From Deltaproteobacteria bacterium (lineage in GTDB: Bacteria > Desulfobacterota > DSM-4660 > Desulfatiglandales > HGW-15): a stretch of 20,514 bases of DNA. Where the stretch lies: NCBI GenBank assembly GCA_016932235.1, contig JAFGDF010000186.1, forward strand, positions 1 to 20,514. The letters are read 5' to 3'. Shown here piece by piece: positions 7,131 through 15,268 of the stretch (its first letter is position 1; each line of letters opens with the position of its first letter). Made by a program: the position numbers and the translations under genes. The notes beneath the pieces were generated by a model. That model was not told the origin of the DNA. It worked only from the letters and a program-made list of their open reading frames with translations, and did not search any database.

Positions 7131-8147
7131 ATGATCTGTCTCAGAAAGCATATCATGATTTGGTTGTCTATTATTTGTCTTATTGCCCTTGCCGGTAATG
7201 CCCCTGGAGCAGAAAAGATTCAATCTGAATCAATAACCTTAAAAGTACACCTAATGTCATATCTTTCAAATGCACCCTTTTACATAGCTGATAAAGAAGG
7301 CTATTTTAACGATCAAGGACTCAATATCGAATTCATCAAAATAGAATCCAAGGATGCCATGGCTATGCTGATCGTTGGTAAAATCGATGTTTATACGGGT
7401 ACGCTTAACGTGGGCCTGCTTAATGCCATCGCTAAAGGGGCTGATGTCAAGTTAGTTTCGGACAAATTCCGTGTTGGTCTCTCAGGTTGCAGCTATACCG
7501 CCCTTGTTGCCAGACGTGAGCTGGTCGAAAGCGGAAAACTGGAAAGAGGCGCCGCCTTTAAAGGCTTGCGGATTGCCGCAAACCGCAATTCTCCGGATGG
7601 TTACTGGGTGGAAAAGACCCTAAGTCAATTCGGGATAACTCTGGATGATCTCAGGATAATAGATACTCCTGCTCCGGCTCAACCTGAGGCTCTTGCAAGA
7701 GGGATGATAGATGCCGCGGTCCTGGGTGAACCATGGCTAACTCGAACAATTCAGGCCGGGCAAGGTGTATTATGGATATCGGCAAATGACGTTATACCGG
7801 GTTTCCAGTATGGATTTGTCGCATTCGGCCCCAGCATTCTATCGAATAATAGAGAAGCGGGAAAGAGGTTCATGCTTGCCTATCTTAAGGGGGTAAGGCA
7901 ATTCAATGAGGGCAAGACCGAGCGCAACCTGGTTATTTTGGAGAAACCCACTAATTTAAGCCGTGACTTTTTAAAACATGCGTGCTGGCCGGTCTTTAGC
8001 GATAATGGCCAGATAAATGTGCAAAGCGTGCTCGACTTCCAGAAATGGGCTATGAAAAAAGGTTTGATTGATAAGGAGCTTGACACTGAGCAATTTTGGG
8101 ATCCATTCTTTATCGAACACGCCAACAAAACCCTATTAAATCAGTGA
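7131..8147 (+). CDS. ABC transporter substrate-binding protein, nitrate/sulfonate/taurine/thiamine-precursor (NMT1/SsuA-like) family
   Basis: A 338-residue periplasmic binding protein. Residues 1-27 are a signal peptide (MICLRKHIMIW, a hydrophobic core, then a likely cut near APGA). There is no lipobox cysteine, so it should be soluble. The mature part starts with LKVHLMSYLSNAPFYIADKEGYF, the usual 'surveys a substrate and reads the next helix' opening of the family. It continues with GLNIEFI, a MLIVGKIDV(Y)TG segment, GLRIAAN and a second lobe with GMIDAAVLGEPW. These match the two-lobe NMT1/SsuA/TauA fold. AAAGGA 8 bases upstream fixes the start. It heads a co-directional unit with its ATPase and permease, but an adenylate-forming enzyme is inserted directly after it. 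The ligand cannot be read from the sequence; sulfonates, nitrate-like ions, pyrimidines or aromatic acids are all used by relatives. Confidence 0.85.
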   Translation: MICLRKHIMIWLSIICLIALAGNAPGAEKIQSESITLKVHLMSYLSNAPFYIADKEGYFNDQGLNIEFIKIESKDAMAMLIVGKIDVYTGTLNVGLLNAIAKGADVKLVSDKFRVGLSGCSYTALVARRELVESGKLERGAAFKGLRIAANRNSPDGYWVEKTLSQFGITLDDLRIIDTPAPAQPEALARGMIDAAVLGEPWLTRTIQAGQGVLWISANDVIPGFQYGFVAFGPSILSNNREAGKRFMLAYLKGVRQFNEGKTERNLVILEKPTNLSRDFLKHACWPVFSDNGQINVQSVLDFQKWAMKKGLIDKELDTEQFWDPFFIEHANKTLLNQ

Positions 8148-8155
8148 ATATTCAG

Positions 8156-9772
8156 ATGGAACTAATAAATAACATCAAAATGTATGGGCGCTTCCTATTA
8201 GGTTTAAGAAGTTATCTTCGTCATACTATTTCACTGGAAGAGGCTCAGGCAATTGTGAAAAGGCGTATGACTGAAAGGGAAGGGAATTTTTTACGGTTAG
8301 TCGAGAAAGGCATATTTGGATATCCTAGCAGCCCTTACCTTCCTCTACTGAAGATGGCTGGCTGTGAAATGGGCGATATACGGAATATGGTGAAGAGCAA
8401 AGGGTTGGAAAACACTCTTCTGGCATTGCATGAGGCCGGCGTATATATCACCTTTGAGGAATTCAAGGGCCGAAAGCCCATTATTAGGGAAGGAAAGACC
8501 TTTTATGTGAAAGATCACGATTTTGATAATCCGTACCTGCACTATTGTTATCGCGTTGAGAGTGGCGGGACAACAGGTGCAGGCATCAGGGTTGGAACTG
8601 ATTTGAATCACTTGGCGGACCGTGCGCCTAATTTAATCCTGGCCTATGACGCCAACGGGGTTCTCCATATGCCGACAGCTATCTGGTTTGGAATTCTGCC
8701 AGACCCTTCGGGTATTAATACCATTCTAACGGCTGTCCGCTTTGGCAATGTCCCGCTCAAGTGGTTCACGCCGGTTGTTTCCAGTGATTTGAGGCCATCT
8801 CTCAAATATCGCCTCGCTACCAAATACTTTATTACCCTGGGGCGCATGTTTGGCCTGTCCATCCCACGGCCTGAGCCTGTAAGACTGAATCAGGCCGCGA
8901 TAATAGCCCGATGGGCGTCCGACACTGTGAAAGCCCATGGCTCATGTTTTATCGCCACTTCCGTCAGCACGGCCATTCGAATCTCTCTTGCCTCCCATGA
9001 GGAAGGGATAGATCTCACAGGCGTTATTTTCCAAGTTGGTGGTGAAGCCCTGACAGAGTCAAAACAAAGAGAGATCCAGCGGACGGGCGCGCGATGTTTC
9101 CCCAGCTATTTCTTCTCGGAAGCCGGCGTCGTCGGTATGAGTTGTGCCCGGCCGGCTGACTCAAATGATCTGCACTTTTTCAAGGATTCCATGGCGCTGA
9201 TTCAATACAGCCGCCAGGTGCCCGGTTCGGAGGCTTCCGTTGACGCTTTCTGTTTTACGACTCTCCTGCCCACAGCACCCAAGCTGATGTTAAATGTAGA
9301 GATCGATGACTATGGTATCGTAGAGAACCGTTCCTGTGGTTGTCCCTTGGAAGCATATGGATTCACGGAACACCTTCGAGATATACGTAGCTTCAGTAAA
9401 TTGACTGGCGAAGGTGTTACCCTCATAGGAAGTGAAATGTTACACATACTCGAGGATGTGTTGCCGGCGAGTTTCGGCGGCAGCGCTCTTGATTATCAGT
9501 TGATCGAGGAGGAAGATGAAACCGGATTCACCCGGCTCAGCCTGCTTATAAGCCCTAAAATTGATATCAACAATGAAACAGCCGTGATAAAAGTTATAAA
9601 TGAATCCCTGAGTCTAAGCAGCCCAAGCGCGGATTTTGCCCGATCTATCTGGACCCAGGCCGGAACCCTGAGGATCAGGAGGATTGAACCTATTCTTACG
9701 GCCCGGGGCAAGCTGATGCCGCTTCATTTGATAGGGCGATCTATGCCAGATTCCAGGAATTCCAAGGAGTAA
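8156..9772 (+). CDS. PaaK/CapK-like adenylate-forming enzyme (phenylacetate-CoA ligase family)
   Basis: About 538 residues from ATG 8156, of the ANL superfamily that activates a carboxylate with ATP, often then passing it to CoA. SGGTTGAG (136-143) is the phosphate-binding loop. The later SYFFSEAG matches the position of the Y-G-x-T-E motif. A CGCPLEAYGFTEHLRDIRS stretch carries the Asp that holds ribose, and ILTARGKLMPLHL near the end has the candidate C-terminal catalytic lysine. The fit to true PaaK is loose (extra N-terminal ~100 residues). Relatives called CapK occur in capsule loci. Start choice is uncertain: GTG 8144 overlaps the upstream TGA by four bases (GTGA) and is in frame, ATG 8096 lies inside the upstream gene, and none has a clear ribosome binding site. 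The position between binding protein and ATPase suggests it acts on the imported compound, which is inference. Confidence 0.75.
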   Translation: MELINNIKMYGRFLLGLRSYLRHTISLEEAQAIVKRRMTEREGNFLRLVEKGIFGYPSSPYLPLLKMAGCEMGDIRNMVKSKGLENTLLALHEAGVYITFEEFKGRKPIIREGKTFYVKDHDFDNPYLHYCYRVESGGTTGAGIRVGTDLNHLADRAPNLILAYDANGVLHMPTAIWFGILPDPSGINTILTAVRFGNVPLKWFTPVVSSDLRPSLKYRLATKYFITLGRMFGLSIPRPEPVRLNQAAIIARWASDTVKAHGSCFIATSVSTAIRISLASHEEGIDLTGVIFQVGGEALTESKQREIQRTGARCFPSYFFSEAGVVGMSCARPADSNDLHFFKDSMALIQYSRQVPGSEASVDAFCFTTLLPTAPKLMLNVEIDDYGIVENRSCGCPLEAYGFTEHLRDIRSFSKLTGEGVTLIGSEMLHILEDVLPASFGGSALDYQLIEEEDETGFTRLSLLISPKIDINNETAVIKVINESLSLSSPSADFARSIWTQAGTLRIRRIEPILTARGKLMPLHLIGRSMPDSRNSKE

Positions 9773-9838
9773 TTCTTGTCATAATAAAGCGAATTTGACT
9801 CCTTTTTATTGATGATGAAACAGCGAAAACAAGAATTA
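9770..9838. promoter_or_regulatory. 10-bp inverted repeat spanning the ligase-ATPase gap
   Basis: TAATTCTTGT (9770-9779), starting on the ligase stop codon, and ACAAGAATTA (9829-9838) are exact reverse complements 49 bases apart. The right arm ends 4 bases before the ATPase ATG at 9843, which lacks a clear ribosome binding site. In RNA the pairing would cover the initiation region; in DNA it could be a bipartite operator. Function is inferred. Confidence 0.4.
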
Positions 9839-9842
9839 ATAA

Positions 9843-10619
9843 ATGATATTTAAGTGCCAAAATTTATATAAAATTTATAAAACCAATAATGGGTCTGTCC
9901 CCGCATTGGATGATGTGAACTTCAGTGTTAAAGAACATGAATTTGTCTGTATAGTCGGCCCGAGCGGCTGCGGGAAAACGACACTTCTGAAGATCATCGC
10001 AGGGTTAGTCGGACCGACTTCCGGGCGGGTAGAATTCAACCCGGAGGAAAATGATAAACATATGCGCAGCGCCCTGGTCTTTCAGGATCATGGCCTCTTT
10101 CCCTGGATGGACGTTTTGTCTAACGTGACCTTTGGTTTAGAGATGATGGGAATAAGCCGGAAAGAGCGCCGCGATCGTGCCATGGAATTTATTGAAAAAA
10201 TCGATCTTTCATCTTTCGCGGAAAGATATCCACACGAACTTTCCATCGGGATGAGGCAGAGGGTGGGAATAGCCCGCGCGTTCGTTACCGGTCCGAAGAT
10301 CCTTTTGATGGATGAACCCTTTGGATCCCTTGACGCTCAGACCAAACTCATACTTCAGGAAGAACTATTAAGGATATGGAGAGAACAGCAGAAATTAGTT
10401 ATCCATGTCACTCACGACATTGATGAGGCTGTTCTCCTGAGCGATAGAATACTTGTTATGACAGGGCGCCCCGGTTCCATAAAAGAGGAGATAAATATCC
10501 CCCTTAAACGTCCAAGGGACCTTTCCAACCGAAACCGCCCAGATGTCCTGGAGATAAAAGAGCATATATGGAGACTTTTAAAAGACGAAGTGCGGAAAAA
10601 TCTGTCGATAAACCAGTAG
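9843..10619 (+). CDS. ABC transporter ATP-binding protein, NrtD/SsuB/TauB type
   Basis: A 258-residue cytoplasmic ATPase that powers import with the permease just downstream. It has Walker A GPSGCGKT (39-46), Q-loop Gln81 in FQDHGLFPW, a signature motif LSIGM followed by RQRVGIARA (133-146), Walker B ILLMDEP (153-159), a D-loop GSLD and His191 in the switch. The signature has Ile in place of the first Gly of the common LSGGM/LSGGQ. This is a variant rather than a dead site, since all other catalytic motifs are intact. The FPW after the Q-loop and MTGRPGSI near the C-terminus are typical of nitrate/sulfonate/taurine transporters. It begins 70 bases after the ligase, behind an inverted repeat, and its 3' end overlaps the permease by 52 bases. 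Confidence 0.92.
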   Translation: MIFKCQNLYKIYKTNNGSVPALDDVNFSVKEHEFVCIVGPSGCGKTTLLKIIAGLVGPTSGRVEFNPEENDKHMRSALVFQDHGLFPWMDVLSNVTFGLEMMGISRKERRDRAMEFIEKIDLSSFAERYPHELSIGMRQRVGIARAFVTGPKILLMDEPFGSLDAQTKLILQEELLRIWREQQKLVIHVTHDIDEAVLLSDRILVMTGRPGSIKEEINIPLKRPRDLSNRNRPDVLEIKEHIWRLLKDEVRKNLSINQ

Positions 10620-11410
10620 AAAATCCTTCTCAATTAAAGAATCAAAAATCCTATAAGGGCTGGTGGATATCACTGCTTTTTTTTATCCTAATCCTGTTTC
10701 TATGGGAGGTATCGGCAGTATTAAAAATTATTCCGCCGCTTTTTTTCCCCGCGCCCACTATCATTTTTTCCACGCTGGTAAAAATGATGATAAGAGGCGA
10801 TCTTGCCGTTAACCTGGGGACAACCCTCTTCAGGGTCCTGTTAGGATTCCTTTTCGGTGGTGCATCCGGTATGATCATAGGGCTGGCCATGGGCTGGTCC
10901 GGTAAAATGAGATCTGTGTTTGACCCTCTCATTGCGGCATGTCATCCGATTCCGAAAATCGCTATCCTTCCTCTAATAATGATAATTTTCGGAATCGGGG
11001 ATACCTCAAAAATAATAGTGGTGGCTTTATCCGCCCTTTTTCCGATGCTTATTAATAGTATGTCAGGCGTTCAACAGATAAATCCCGTACATTTTGAGGT
11101 AGCCGAAAATTACGGCGCAGGCGCCCTGAAGATATTCAAGAAAGTTGTAATACCCGGCAGCCTGCCCATGATAATGGCAGGTGCCAGGGTCTCTCTTAAT
11201 CTTGCGCTGCTGATTACAATAGCTGTTGAACTGGTTTCCGCGAACGTGGGTCTGGGGGCAATGGTATGGCTGGCATGGGAAACATTTCGTATCGAGGAAC
11301 TGTATGCCAGCATAGCCGTGGCCTCTTTTTTAGGCATCTTTTTCAATGTTCTTATAAAAAAGATAACAAGAATACTCATCCCGTGGCGGGCGGAGATCGA
11401 GCGAGAATGA
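10568..11410 (+). CDS. ABC transporter permease, SsuC/TauC type
   Basis: A 280-residue inner-membrane permease with about six helices after a ~30-residue charged N-terminus. The cytoplasmic coupling loop is clear: AENYGAGALKIFKKVVIPG with SLP at 179-200, matching the EAA---G---------I-LP pattern that docks on the ATPase. PPLFFPAPTIIFSTL near residue 60 and HPIPKIAILPL near 126-136 are typical of the nitrate/sulfonate/taurine group. The ATG at 10568 is inside the ATPase gene (52-base overlap), consistent with translational coupling; an AAGAG lies just before it. Together with the binding protein and ATPase this makes one complete importer with probably a homodimeric permease. It is followed after only 3 bases by the deacetylase, so the transporter and glycan genes share one transcript. 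Confidence 0.9.
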   Translation: METFKRRSAEKSVDKPVENPSQLKNQKSYKGWWISLLFFILILFLWEVSAVLKIIPPLFFPAPTIIFSTLVKMMIRGDLAVNLGTTLFRVLLGFLFGGASGMIIGLAMGWSGKMRSVFDPLIAACHPIPKIAILPLIMIIFGIGDTSKIIVVALSALFPMLINSMSGVQQINPVHFEVAENYGAGALKIFKKVVIPGSLPMIMAGARVSLNLALLITIAVELVSANVGLGAMVWLAWETFRIEELYASIAVASFLGIFFNVLIKKITRILIPWRAEIERE

Positions 11411-11413
11411 CGA

Positions 11414-12175
11414 ATGGCCCGTAATATCCCTATCCTGACATTTCACGATATAAGCAAGAAAAAATCCGTAATCTCTTTCGCTCCGGAACTGTTTGAAAGA
11501 TCCATGTCCTTACTGTCAAGGCATGGCTATAAAACCTTTAGACTGATGGAAATATCGGAATGGCAGGGCATCCGCGAACCGTTCCCGGATCGCGCATTAA
11601 TTATAACCTTTGACGACGGCTATAAAAGCGTGTTCGATAATGCCTTTCAGGTATTGAAGAGGTATGGGATGACGGCTACCGTATTCCTGACTACCGGGGA
11701 AAAGAAAAGCGCAAGAGACGGCGGCAGGTTGCCCTCAATAAATGATTCCTTGATGCTGAGCTGGGAGGAGATAAGGGGAATGCATGCTCAGGGCATTGAT
11801 TTTGGCGCCCATACCTTGACCCACCAGGATCTGACACGTGTGTCGTTAAAAGAAGCGGAAAACGAAATCTACCGCTCAAAGGCCATAATTGAAGAGATTT
11901 TAAACGCCCCCGTTCCCTGCTTCGCCTACCCTTTTGGAAAATACAACCATGAGATCTATAGGATAGTGAGGCGACACTTCTCCTGTGCGTGTACTGACAG
12001 GCTGGGCCTTATTAATTTGAAAAGTGACCCGTACACCCTGGATCGGGTTGATTCCTATTATCTCCGGTCGGATAGTTCTTTTAAATTGATATTCACCGGT
12101 CTCTTTCCCCTTTATATTAAGGCACGCAGTATTCCACGAAACATCAGGCGTTCATTTGCCGAGTATCTTAGATGA
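11414..12175 (+). CDS. Polysaccharide deacetylase (NodB-homology domain)
   Basis: A 253-residue metal-dependent carbohydrate esterase family 4-like protein that should remove N- or O-acetyl groups from sugars. ITFDDGY (64-70) gives the catalytic Asp67 and metal-binding Asp68. HTLTH (133-137) gives both metal-binding histidines, and AYPFGKY (171-177) is the third family motif. There is no signal peptide, so it probably works in the cytoplasm on a lipid-linked precursor, unlike secreted chitin or peptidoglycan deacetylases. It starts 3 bases after the permease stop and overlaps the next glycosyltransferase by four bases (ATGA), a strong sign of a common transcript. Substrate is unknown. Deacetylation could free an amine or hydroxyl that a downstream sulfotransferase then sulfates; this is inference from position only. 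Confidence 0.88.
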   Translation: MARNIPILTFHDISKKKSVISFAPELFERSMSLLSRHGYKTFRLMEISEWQGIREPFPDRALIITFDDGYKSVFDNAFQVLKRYGMTATVFLTTGEKKSARDGGRLPSINDSLMLSWEEIRGMHAQGIDFGAHTLTHQDLTRVSLKEAENEIYRSKAIIEEILNAPVPCFAYPFGKYNHEIYRIVRRHFSCACTDRLGLINLKSDPYTLDRVDSYYLRSDSSFKLIFTGLFPLYIKARSIPRNIRRSFAEYLR

Positions 12176-13419
12176 TGGATAGACCGCTTCGATTCTGTAT
12201 GATAACAACTTTTTATCCTCCCTATAATTTTGGCGGGGACGGCGTTTACGTGCACAGGCTTTCCAATGAACTGGCCCGCCTTGGACACAAGGTTGATGTA
12301 ATACACTGCATTGACTCCTATAAACTGCTGGCGCGGAGAGAGCCCGAAAACGGTTACAATGATCATCCGAATGTTACCGTTCATGGGCTCAGGAGCCCCT
12401 ATGGTTTCCTCTCTCCTCTTGCCACTCAACAGACTGGTTTTCCGCTCTTCAAATCCAGAAAAATAAGACAGATCCTGGATAAAGGTTTTGACGTCATACA
12501 TTACCATAACATTTCACTTGTAGGAGGGCCGAAAATCCTTGAATGTGGAAAGGGCCTCAAACTTTACACTATGCATGAATACTGGCTTGTATGCCCCACC
12601 CACGTGCTGTTTAAATTTAACCGTGAACCCTGCACCAGTCCCGAATGCTTCCTGTGCAATTTAATCTACAAGCGACCCCCACAATTATGGCGTCACTACA
12701 GACTACTGCCAAAAGCCGTCAAACATGTGGACACCTTTATCGCCCCTAGCCGTTTTAGCAGAGATACCCACCGGAGGATGGGTCTGGACGCTCGAATCGT
12801 ACATCTGCCCTACTTTCTTCCGGATATAGGCGATAACCGCCGCATGGATACAAAATATGAGTCAGAGCCAAAAACAAAGAGACCTTATTTCCTTTTTGCC
12901 GGGCGTCTTGAAAAAATCAAAGGTCCGCAGACGCTTATCCCTGTTTTCCGACATTATGGCGGCGCACGGCTTCTTATCGCCGGGAAGGGAAATTATGCAC
13001 CTGAGTTGCGAAAACTGGCTGGTGAAAACAGCAATATTGAATTTCTCGGCTTTCTTACCCACGATCGGCTTGCAATCCTCTATAGAAACGCAGTAGCAAC
13101 TATTGTTCCATCTTTATGTTTTGACGTGTTTCCCAATGTAGTCCTAGAGACATTTAGGCAGAAAACCCCGGTGATTGTTCGAAATCTGGGAGGGATGCCC
13201 GAGTTTATTGAAGATAGTGGCGGCGGGTCTATATATAATAATGTATCAGATCTTATAGCAGAGATGGATTATTATTTGGAAAATCCAGAAGAAAGTAAAG
13301 AACGTGGTGAAAAGGGGTACCGGGCATATGAACGGTTATGGTCTTCCAGAAGACACCTTGACCGATACTTTGATTTAATAAATGATATAAAAAAATGGAA
13401 GTTTCAAAATAAAAAGTGA
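12172..13419 (+). CDS. Family 4 glycosyltransferase with a four-cysteine cluster
   Basis: A 415-residue GT-B fold enzyme. The N-terminal domain opens with MITTFYPPYNFGGDGVYVHRL (10-30), the glycine-rich acceptor-side loop. The C-terminal domain has FAGRLEKIKG (242-251), the Arg/Lys phosphate-binding region, LLIAGKG (267-273), and FPNVVLETF then TPVIVRNLGGMPE (from 320), the donor-binding E-x7-E area. Cys141, Cys154, Cys159 and Cys162 lie close together after HEYWLVCP and could bind a metal; such clusters occur in some family 4 enzymes. It overlaps the deacetylase by four bases (ATGA) and its TGA overlaps an in-frame GTG of the next gene. It should add a sugar to the growing glycan on the cytoplasmic side; donor unknown. 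Confidence 0.9.
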   Translation: MMDRPLRFCMITTFYPPYNFGGDGVYVHRLSNELARLGHKVDVIHCIDSYKLLARREPENGYNDHPNVTVHGLRSPYGFLSPLATQQTGFPLFKSRKIRQILDKGFDVIHYHNISLVGGPKILECGKGLKLYTMHEYWLVCPTHVLFKFNREPCTSPECFLCNLIYKRPPQLWRHYRLLPKAVKHVDTFIAPSRFSRDTHRRMGLDARIVHLPYFLPDIGDNRRMDTKYESEPKTKRPYFLFAGRLEKIKGPQTLIPVFRHYGGARLLIAGKGNYAPELRKLAGENSNIEFLGFLTHDRLAILYRNAVATIVPSLCFDVFPNVVLETFRQKTPVIVRNLGGMPEFIEDSGGGSIYNNVSDLIAEMDYYLENPEESKERGEKGYRAYERLWSSRRHLDRYFDLINDIKKWKFQNKK

Positions 13420-13433
13420 ATCACGCATTATTG

Positions 13434-13439
13434 AAGGGA
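13434..13439 (+). promoter_or_regulatory. Ribosome binding site that decides the first sulfotransferase start
   Basis: AAGGGA lies 9 bases before ATG 13449. The alternative GTG at 13416 overlaps the upstream stop but has only A-rich sequence before it, so 13449 is preferred. Confidence 0.6.
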
Positions 13440-13448
13440 TTTTTAAAA

Positions 13449-14363
13449 ATGAATCTTCCCAACTTCTTTATCGCAGGTTCGCCCAGGAGCGGAACTACTG
13501 CCCTGTTTCATTATCTCAAACAGCACCCGGAAATATATATGTGTCCTGATAAGGAACCTTATTTCTTCTGCACTGATTTTCACGAAGAGAGCGACAAATT
13601 CTTTAAGAGAAACATCCGTTTCCCTATCAGAACAAAAGAAGACTATCTAAAGCTTTTTAAAAATGCAGGCAATGAAAAAATAGTTGGTGAAGCCACTCCT
13701 GAATATCTATTCTCAAAAACGGCGGCAAGAAACATTTTTAATTTCAACAAAGATTCAAGGATACTTATATCACTAAGAAATCCCGTAGATTATCTTTATT
13801 CGCTGCATGCTCAATTGCTTTATTTTAATGCGGAAAATATCGCAGATTTCCAAAAGGCATTTTATCTGGAGCCGGAGAGACGAAAAGGATATCATATGCC
13901 AAAGGGGCTTTTATGGCCTTCCTCACTCTATTATTCCGAGCGAATAAAGTATAGCGAGCAGGTGAGCAGATATCTTGACATTTTTCCTAAAGACCAGATA
14001 AAGATTGTTATCTTTGAAGATTTTAAGGCTGACAATTTAAGTGCCTATAGAGATATTTTGGGTTTTTTGGATGTTGCCGATGATTTTAAGCCGTTATTTA
14101 ATGTTTATAACCCCGGCGGAATTCCAAGGCTGGCATCTATCAACCAATTATTGATATTCCTGGGCAATATGCCCATAAAAAATATTATACCTCCATCGCT
14201 GAGAAAACGTGTAAACATTACAATCAGGAGATTGAACAAGAAACCTGCAAAACGGCTACCATTAAATCCCGGATTCCGAGAACAGATGTTAAAAGAGTTC
14301 AGGCCCCATATCGAGGAGTTGAGTAGATTGCTAGAAAGGGATCTTGTAAATCTATGGCGCTGA
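13449..14363 (+). CDS. PAPS-dependent sulfotransferase 1
   Basis: About 304 residues. FIAGSPRSGTTAL (7-19) is the 5'-phosphosulfate-binding loop of the heparan/Stf0-like sulfotransferase fold. ISLRNPVDYLYSLH (107-120) is the 3'-phosphate-binding strand-helix with Arg110 and Ser118. KEPYFF (35-40) is also typical of the family. The enzyme should move sulfate from PAPS to a hydroxyl or amine of a carbohydrate. There is no signal peptide, so it is cytoplasmic, where PAPS is. ATG 13449 is chosen on its ribosome binding site; GTG 13416 would add 11 residues and give a GTGA overlap with the glycosyltransferase. It differs strongly from sulfotransferase 2 outside the PAPS motifs, so the two probably act on different positions or sugars. 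Confidence 0.88.
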   Translation: MNLPNFFIAGSPRSGTTALFHYLKQHPEIYMCPDKEPYFFCTDFHEESDKFFKRNIRFPIRTKEDYLKLFKNAGNEKIVGEATPEYLFSKTAARNIFNFNKDSRILISLRNPVDYLYSLHAQLLYFNAENIADFQKAFYLEPERRKGYHMPKGLLWPSSLYYSERIKYSEQVSRYLDIFPKDQIKIVIFEDFKADNLSAYRDILGFLDVADDFKPLFNVYNPGGIPRLASINQLLIFLGNMPIKNIIPPSLRKRVNITIRRLNKKPAKRLPLNPGFREQMLKEFRPHIEELSRLLERDLVNLWR

Positions 14364-14413
14364 AAATAACCTTAAAAACCCAATAAGATATTATTGATTC
14401 TACGAAATCATCC

Positions 14414-15268
14414 ATGTTTAAAAAAACAGAACAAGGCAATCTACCGAACCTGGTCATTATAGGGGCCGCCAAGTGCGGAACAACCAGCCTGCATTACTAT
14501 CTGGGGTTGCATCCCCAGATATTCATGTCCAGGGAAAAAGAAATTAATTTTTTCAATAACGGCAGGAACTGGAATAGAGGAATCGATTGGTATAAGGGGC
14601 ATTTCAATAAAAAAGCAGAGATCTATGGCGAGTCTTCGGTCGGATATACTCACCCCTTTTCAAAGGGAGTCCCTGAAAGGATGCATTCTATAATACCGGA
14701 GGCAAAATTGATTTACCTGCTCAGGGATCCGGTTGAACGTATCATATCTGATCATGCTCACAATTATGCCGATGGAATCGAGATAAGAAACATAGATGAT
14801 GCTCTGGCTGATTTCGAAACCAGCACGTATATTCAGCGAAGTAAATATTTTACACAACTGCAACCTTTCCTGGATTACTATTCAAAGGCAAATATTGCCA
14901 TTATTACCACGGAAGATCTCATGGATAACCGGCAGGTCACATTATCAAACCTCTTTAGATTCCTGAACGTCGATGAATATTTTTCTTCCGAGAAATTTAT
15001 AAAAATTAAACATAGGACTTCCGAAAAAAGGGAAAAGAACAGATTTGGGTTATTTATGAAGAGGTTATCAGAAACGAATTTCGCTAAAATATTTCCTGCC
15101 GATTTCAGGAGGGACATTGGAAGACTGATTTATACCCCTTTCTCCAAAAAGCTTGAAAGACCTATAATTAATCAGCGTTTGCGTGAAGCATTAATTGATT
15201 ATCTTAAGGAAGATATTAACCACCTGAGAGAATATACAGGCGGGGAGTTTAAAAACTGGAGCGTCTAG
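14414..15268 (+). CDS. PAPS-dependent sulfotransferase 2
   Basis: A 284-residue cytoplasmic sulfotransferase. LVIIGAAKCGTTSLHYYL (13-30) is the 5'-phosphosulfate loop, KEINFF (42-47) the following family motif, and LLRDPVERIISDHAH (102-116) the 3'-phosphate-binding segment with Arg104 and Ser112. This form (AAKCGTT, NFF) is close to bacterial proteins resembling eukaryotic heparan sulfate sulfotransferases. It starts 50 bases after sulfotransferase 1, on the same strand, without a clear ribosome binding site. Its TAG stop is part of the 5' arm of a perfect 14-bp hairpin, which probably ends the transcript. No PAPS-making genes (ATP sulfurylase, APS kinase) are in the window, so the donor must come from elsewhere in the cell. 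Confidence 0.88.
   Translation: MFKKTEQGNLPNLVIIGAAKCGTTSLHYYLGLHPQIFMSREKEINFFNNGRNWNRGIDWYKGHFNKKAEIYGESSVGYTHPFSKGVPERMHSIIPEAKLIYLLRDPVERIISDHAHNYADGIEIRNIDDALADFETSTYIQRSKYFTQLQPFLDYYSKANIAIITTEDLMDNRQVTLSNLFRFLNVDEYFSSEKFIKIKHRTSEKREKNRFGLFMKRLSETNFAKIFPADFRRDIGRLIYTPFSKKLERPIINQRLREALIDYLKEDINHLREYTGGEFKNWSV

Noticed and set aside
9812..9852. 13-codon upstream reading frame overlapping the ATPase start
   Set aside because: No ribosome binding site and lengths of this size arise easily by chance in AT-rich gaps.
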